Part shown: positions 58,623 to 64,000 of the stretch, piece after piece
How the letters are laid out: every line of letters begins with the position of its first letter
How positions within the stretch are numbered: the stretch's first letter is position 1
Source of the DNA: Ganoderma boninense
Lineage: Eukaryota; Basidiomycota; Agaricomycetes; Polyporales; Polyporaceae
Assembly: GCA_002900995.3 (NCBI GenBank)
Contig: CM035308.1
Coordinates: forward strand, 1,674,001-1,738,000
Length of the DNA stretch: 64,000 nucleotides
Direction of reading: 5' to 3'
Translations under genes and position numbers: made by a program
Notes under the pieces: generated by a model
Databases searched by the model: none
Told to the model about the DNA's origin: nothing
Seen by the model: only the letters and a program-made list of their open reading frames with translations

Positions 58623-59613
58623 GGCTTGGCACTCGACGTCACGGCGCCATCCGCAGTACATACCTGCCATGGTGCGCACCTTGAGGTAAGGTACGTTACG
58701 TGACAGGTGTCGATACGGGCCGCGCCACAGCCCAACGCGCGACTGTTCCTACTTACTTATTGCACACGAGACTCCTTGGAGCCATTCTGTATCCATTACT
58801 TACTTACGAGACAATGTATCGTTGAGCGGATGTGTTTCTTCGACTGAATGAGTGTGGAAAGACGCATGTGTGCGCAGCACTCGTGCGCTAAAAGACTCGG
58901 GAGGGCCGCAACGTACGCCACACTCGTCCTTTCGTTCCTACGGTCGTCCATGTGCTCGCTCTCTTCAGTTGATGGTCTCCCTGTGCTCTTGCTTCTATGT
59001 CTGATACGCACGCGGTCCTCCAGTACCACGATAGGCATGGACTCCTATGGCAGCCTATGACCCAGTTAGCCTTCTAGTGCGGACGTATCTTTGTTGATCC
59101 CGAGGGCGGCCAACGTTCGATCAGCGGGCATAGGAAGGCTTGCTACGCATTGCTACGCCGCTCCATCTCAACTCCATCTCTGGATATTGGAGGACGGGAG
59201 CTTGTCGGATTCGGACTCTCGGACTTGTCAGAGCTCCAACGCAGCGCCGAGGCCTCTCACCCACCTCCGGCACCGGTCTTGACAGTGCGGCACGCCACAG
59301 CGACAGTGGGACAGCCAGCATTCGTTGCCGCCGCTCCTCCCTGGTTGGTCACAAACATAGTCCATCAGGTCCCGAGACGTCCCCACACCCCCCGGTCTGC
59401 ACGGTCTCGTCCGCGGTGTCGGACCGCCCTGCTAATCCAGTCCTGCACCACGCGCAACGGCTCTTAGTCATTGCCTCCGCAATCCTACGACTTCCTCGCC
59501 CCCGTCCGTGCATCGCTCCGTTCGCCTCAAGCCCCTTCTCAGCCGTCGTGAAGGAGGAGGCCGCCCACCTTCTACATCCTACTTCGACTCCTGCCTCAGC
59601 GCGGTGAAACACG
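58623..59613. other. Intergenic spacer between the arrestin-like genes
   Basis: About 990 bp with no convincing gene. Plus-strand open readings near 59140-59600 are Ser/Pro/Arg-rich and may reflect a C-rich promoter or leader. No repeat seen. Confidence 0.4.
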
Positions 59614-61388
59614 ATGTCCACGACAAGTCTTCCGAGCTACGTTGCGCCGCCAGCCTTCGTCCGCACACCGACCTACTCTGCCGAGCCGCACGCGTACGAG
59701 CAGCGCCTCGCCCTGAACCGCCCCGCCCAACGGCCCGCGGGGAGTTTCGTGAAGCAATCAAAGAATGTGAGCCTCCGCCTCGACGCACAGGAAGACAACG
59801 CCAGCCTACCGGTGTATGGATGCGGCGCCGCCGTCGAGGGCGCTGTCACTGTGTCGAAGGTGGAGGGGGTCACCACTGTTGATGTCAAGGTACGTGTTGC
59901 ATGCGACTGTCGAGGAAGAACGATCGCCGATCACTGTTCCAACCTTGGGCCCCTTCTGGCACTCGCCATTCTTCCTCCGTCGGTAGATCGAGGGCAGCCT
60001 GATTCTAAGGGAGGTCGGAGAGGGCGGAACGACGGCGTACAAGCTGTGTTTGGACACGGTCACGCTGTGGAACAGGGATACGGATACGGAGCCATGTCCG
60101 ACGACGTTGGAGTTCAGCTTGAATCTCCCGACGACGTTCTCCGACGGCAAGGACACCTACGTGAGTGCATGTATGCGCGTTCCTGAAGCCACAATGATCC
60201 TCACCCGCGCCCTCGCCGCTTCCAGCCACTACCACCGACGCACGACGTCCATCTGTCCGGTGTTCCTGGTTTCAACGCGACCATCGAGTATACGGTGAGC
60301 GTATCGGTGGCGAAGAGCAGCAGGGCGTCGTCGCTGCTGCGGATGGGCAATGGGTTAGTGGTGGCCCATCTCATTGAGGTCTGTCTGCCTTTGACTGACT
60401 TTGGGCTCCAGGAACGTCTCGACCCCGTTCATCTACCACCCGCGTTCGCGTCCGAGCGTGCCGCTTCCTGGTAGGATGCGCCAATCATCTGATACGTTCA
60501 AGTTTATCCCGAATCCGGAGTGGAACTGCCACGAGTCGGTGATCAGGACGCGCCAGGCCGGTGGCAAGGATGTCGTCTGCGAGGTGTGTGTATTTTCCAA
60601 GCTCAGGGCCGTGTCACCTCTTCTAAGGTTTTGTGGTACAGCTGTACTTGCCCGCGTCACGGGTGTTCAGCCTCGCACAGGCGATCCCGTTTCACGTCAT
60701 GTTCTGTTCGTCGGCGTTCTCCCTCGCCGCGTTCATGCCGTATGGGCCGACGGCGACGATCCTGGCACCGAATAAGCAATTCACTCGTCTGCGCGTCCTA
60801 AGGCAGTCCACAGTGGACGTCCGGTACGGAGGTTCCTCTCGGCTGCACCATTTTTGTGCTTGCGGCGCTGAAGCTCTTCCGGTGTGATCAGGAACGAGCT
60901 TGTGTTGGGAACGAAGACGGATATATGGAGGGTAGACACGATCGGCGAGGGGGACTTCAAGCATGCTGTGAGTCCGACATCTCCGCTTGGGCGGGCGTGC
61001 CGATGAGGATCTCGGAAGTGCCTGTCGGGAGCGGTGACTGACGTTCGTCCGCGGTAGGGTGACGGCCATGAATGGCTCTGCTTCAGCGGCGAGATCCAGC
61101 TGGACAAGGATGTCAAGGTCGGAAGCTTCAAGGCCGGCGGCCTCATCGTCAGGGTGCGAGAACATATACGCTTCACTGCGCAGCTTGTGATGCTTATTTT
61201 AGTGGCAGGATTTCCTTGAGTTCACAATGCACCCGCCTGAGCCTGCGAAGGCACCCTTCAAGGAGATGCGTTTGGTCATCCCCATCCGTCTGACCACGGA
61301 CCCGTGGTCAGTGGACAGCATGACGAGCGCCGTCGTGGACGACTGGTCCTCTCCTCCGACCCCGCCAGATCTGGCCTACGCTTATTAG
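59614..61388 (+). CDS. Arrestin-like domain protein (tandem copy 2)
   Basis: Exon 1 starts MSTTSLPSYVAPPAFVRTPT and continues VKQSKNVSLRLDAQEDNASL, VYGCGAAVEGAVTVSKVEGV and TTVDVK, parallel to copy 1 (IEG at the next exon: IEGSLILREVGEGGTTAYK). Then LNLPTTFSDGKDTY, HLSGVPGFNATIEYTVSVSV, STPFIYHPRSRPSVPLPG (the R-x-R-P block), ESVIRTRQAGGKDVVCE, ASRVFSLAQAIPFHVMFCSS, NELVLGTKTDIWRVDTIGEG, GHEWLCFSGEIQLDKDVKVG, and FLEFTMHPPEPAKAPFKEMR. It ends DDWSSPPTPPDLAYAY at 61388. The intron plan and block order match copy 1, so a local duplication. Probably a membrane-trafficking adaptor by family; function not shown. Confidence 0.82.
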
Positions 61389-62548
61389 CGACCAGAAGAC
61401 GCTGTACGATTATCAAGCTTGAGAAATATGAGGACAAGCGGTCTAGACCCGGACACCAGCCGAAGACCATTTTGAACAATGCGAAGAATACACGGACAAG
61501 CTTATGGCGCTATCCGACCTGTGATGTTGTAGCATACTATTGCAAGGTCATTGGACGATGTGGGCCGGATGTGAGTCCTTGTGTGGGGTTGCGATGGGCA
61601 AGAGAACGACGCCGGTGAGCACAACTCCCGCCCTCTCGATACCGAAACAGACTAGGGTGGTTGAAGCTTGCTCGCGTGGCGAGTCTGTGACGCCGGCTTA
61701 TTCGACGTTGTGGCGCTCGACGACAGCTCTTGTTCGAACATCTACCAATTTGTGGTGGCCGAGGAGGCCATATCCGGAGGTTGTCGAACCGGAAGAGCCG
61801 TCGTCCTGGTGCTCAGGTGTTAATTGCTGCGCATGCCCAGGTACCAGGACGGCCTTCTAGTGGTCTTCTTCGCCCCGTATTTGACTCTCCCGTGGGAGCG
61901 CGCAACCAGAGAGGCGCGATGAAGAAGACAAGGTTGTAGAGGCTCGTCCGGCATCCTCGTTCGCTTCCGCTTGGCCAAGAACGATCGTCTATGATCGGTC
62001 GAGCGCGGCGGTCGGATCTGGACCGTGGCGATCGTACCTCATGGAAACATGGTTCGCGGCGCATACGAAGAATGGTCGTGAACATTACATCACATATGGG
62101 GCCTTCTGGGTTACAGAGCTCTCGTGTGACCATGCCTGCGCTCATGGACTACGGGGAACATTTAGGCGGGGTGGAGAGTGTTCATCAACTATTCAAATCA
62201 GACTGTTGCTTCTGTATGACGGGCACAGACACCTCAGGAGCCCGCTGACTGGTACGGACCCATTATTGGGGTCCTTGTGCGTCGATGTTTTAGACAGCGG
62301 CGTGTACTTCTGTCACGACCTCACATTGGATTGCTGTTCATTTTATTTTATTCCATCCTTCGCATCCAGATGGCTTCCGCAACTTCGATACGCGGCCTAT
62401 ATAAGGCTCCCTCCCGTTCCCGTCCATCGCCAGTGCTCACTTCCTCAGTCCCCCTTGCCAATCCCGCTCCTCGCGGCCTAGCGAGTTCTCCGAACCCGCC
62501 CCGAACCCGCTACTCGTCGATACCGAAAAGCGTATTGGTGGCCCCGAG
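61389..62548. other. Intergenic spacer
   Basis: About 1.16 kb upstream of the GH30 gene. Plus-strand readings (for example 61540-61860) lack a recognisable domain. The right part holds the GH30 promoter. Confidence 0.4.
62398..62406 (+). promoter_or_regulatory. TATA box of the GH30 gene
   Basis: TATATAAGG, about 145 bp before the ATG at 62549. It implies a leader of about 110 nt, and the region between is C/T-rich as is usual in basidiomycete promoters. Confidence 0.5.
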
Positions 62549-64000
62549 ATGCGCCCCATTGCCTTCTCGTCTGTTGTGGCCTTCGCGGTCCCCACCTTGA
62601 GTCAACAAATCTACGACATTGTGAGCCTCCTTACTTCATTTCATCCTCAGGGTGTCTTTCTTGGACTCGAAACCCCATGCTAACTTCCAGGTTACTAGTG
62701 GACGACGACGTGGGACAGGTCGAGCCTGTTTACCTACACGAACCTTTCCCCGAACCCCATCAACTTCGTTTCCCCGGGGGCTATCGGCGACGCGGACATT
62801 GTCATCACCGACACCTCCACTTTCCAGTCCGTTTGGGGCTTCGGCGCCAGCTTGAGTGCGTCGCGTTGCCATGCTTCCTCGCTCCTACGGTGGTCCTCGT
62901 GCAGGAGCGCGAGGCGGCGTATGTTGCGTCATCTGACTGCGCCCGCTGATGTTCCCTCATGCTCCAGCCGACTCTTCTGCGCAGATTCTGAACAATCTCA
63001 AGGCAAGTGCCCTGCCCCGGTGGAGATATGCGGGTCCGAGCGAAGGCTGATGCATGTTGGTCACATGTACAGAACACGAACTCTGCCAACTACTGGAGCC
63101 TGCTCAACTACCTCTTTGACCGTGAGTGCTTACTTTGGGCATGGGGTACTGCTCCCGCAGACAACATCATGCTAACTTTACTTGCCCTCCGCCACTTCAC
63201 CACCTCCGACGTCTTCTCACTCCCACCCCTGCACACTCCACTGTTCCAGCGACGGATGGCGCGAATTCCGCGGGGTTCTCCTACCTTCGCGTCCCCCTCG
63301 GAGCTTCCGATTTTTCCGCTAGCCGTGAGTATATTCGGCATTTTTTGGGGTCACACGCCGCTCCGCGCCCATGCAGCACACGGTTGTCGGTTTGTGTGCG
63401 TCATCCATGGGTTACTTACGAAAACCACGCTGCTTTACGCATGCAGTCTACAGTTTCGATGACACGAGCGGCGACACGTCCTTGTCCAACTTTAACATCA
63501 ACAAGGCGCCATCCTATCTTTATTCCGTCCTCAATGACATTCGAAGTATAAATAACGTTCTTCGGATCCATATCCTCCCATGGTCGCCGGTGGGTCTCCA
63601 GGCACAACACGTTTCAAGGGCCTCAGTAGGGCTGACGTCTGCGTAACATGCACAAATACAGCCAGGATGGATGAAGGATTCTGGAACGATGAACGGCGGC
63701 AACTTTCTATCTAATTACACAACTGTTTGTGAGTACAGCCTTGTTTTGGAAAGCTGCCGTGCACCTCATGGTCACATACAATTAACGTTCAATGATCGTC
63801 TATGACCGCAGACGCCAACTACCTGCTCAAAGCCCTGCAAGGCTACCAAAGCAAGGGCATTTCAATCTACGCTATCAGCATTCAGGTTCGTCCACCCCGC
63901 AGCTCAGCACTAGAGCTCACGGGGAAAAGAAGCTTTCATATCTGGCGGGATGCTAACCGTATGCGAATTCCTCGTAGAATGAGCCTGAAAATAGCAACCC
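62549..64000 (+). CDS. Glycoside hydrolase family 30 (beta-1,6-glucanase / glucosylceramidase-like), 3' end off window
   Basis: Nine exons seen: 62549-62620, 62699-62855, 62968-63002, 63073-63121, 63250-63324, 63447-63589, 63662-63728, 63812-63885 and 63978 to the edge. All phases close. The start MRPIAFSSVVAFAVPTLSQQ is a signal peptide. Then VITDTSTFQSVWGFGASLT, the substrate-pocket start typical of GH30, SAGFSYLRVPLGASDFSAS, LRIHILPWSPPGWMKDSGTM, and GISIYAISIQNEPENSN, where NEP carries the acid/base glutamate. The nucleophile half is beyond the window. The intron 63003-63072 has a GC donor. GH30 enzymes of this group cut fungal beta-1,6-glucan, suggesting wall remodelling, but substrate is inferred. 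Confidence 0.9.

Overview
The window is nuclear DNA from a filamentous basidiomycete, most likely an Agaricomycete. Genes are dense and interrupted by many 50-80 nt GT-AG introns, and the protein families fit: DUF6533/6534-type membrane proteins, DUF6589, S28 peptidase, GH79, GH30, Mon1, UFD2, APC2. No bacterial-style operons, CRISPR arrays or rRNA are present. All gene models below were spliced by eye from the raw sequence, so junctions quoted in the entries are readings, not transcript data.

Layout. 1-5.7 kb: two tandem paralogues of a multi-pass membrane protein on the minus strand, the first cut by the window edge. 6.0-9.0 kb: an AN1 zinc-finger (ZFAND2-type) protein (-) and a histidine phosphatase with an 8-nt exon (+). 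9.7-14 kb: E4 ubiquitin ligase UFD2 (+). 14.1-17.9 kb: MON1 (-) and a BTB protein (+), divergent. 18.1-21.1 kb: guanine deaminase (-) and an emopamil-binding-protein-type sterol isomerase (+), divergent. 21.6-24.5 kb: ORC6 (-) and NAD(P)HX epimerase (-). 24.5-26.5 kb: no gene resolved. 26.5-31.2 kb: MYND protein (+) and S28 serine peptidase (+). 31.4-36 kb: two tandem sirtuins (+). 36.2-40.8 kb: alpha/beta hydrolase (-) and APC2 (+). 41 kb: tRNA-Thr(CGT) with intron (-). 41.8-44.7 kb: DUF2235 hydrolase (+), interrupted in an intron by a 734-bp TA-flanked MITE. 45.2-51.55 kb: a putative complete DNA transposable element (below). 51.6-55.8 kb: GH79 glycosidase (-) and a class III CoA-transferase (+). 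56.7-61.4 kb: two tandem arrestin-like genes (+). 62.5-64 kb: 5' part of a GH30 glycosidase (+), cut by the window end.

Main discovery. The DUF6589 gene and a RecQ-like helicase gene converge tail to tail with about 36 bp between stops. The pair is bounded by a 43-bp ungapped terminal inverted repeat (45179-45221 and 51511-51553; 33 of 43 positions identical, outermost 11 bp perfect), and by a direct TAAC duplication immediately outside each end. A 12-bp perfect subterminal inverted repeat lies inside. This makes 45179-51553 (6,375 bp) look like one mobile unit that landed just beyond the GH79 stop codon, with DUF6589 as the candidate transposase and the helicase as its partner. I know of no named transposon class with this make-up, but could not search.

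Other points of interest: the MITE sits exactly on a splice donor and regenerates a donor at both ends; ACGCGT (MluI cell-cycle box) clusters lie upstream of both ORC6 and the element's helicase; three introns read as GC-AG; and three local tandem gene duplications (membrane proteins, sirtuins, arrestins) occur in 64 kb.
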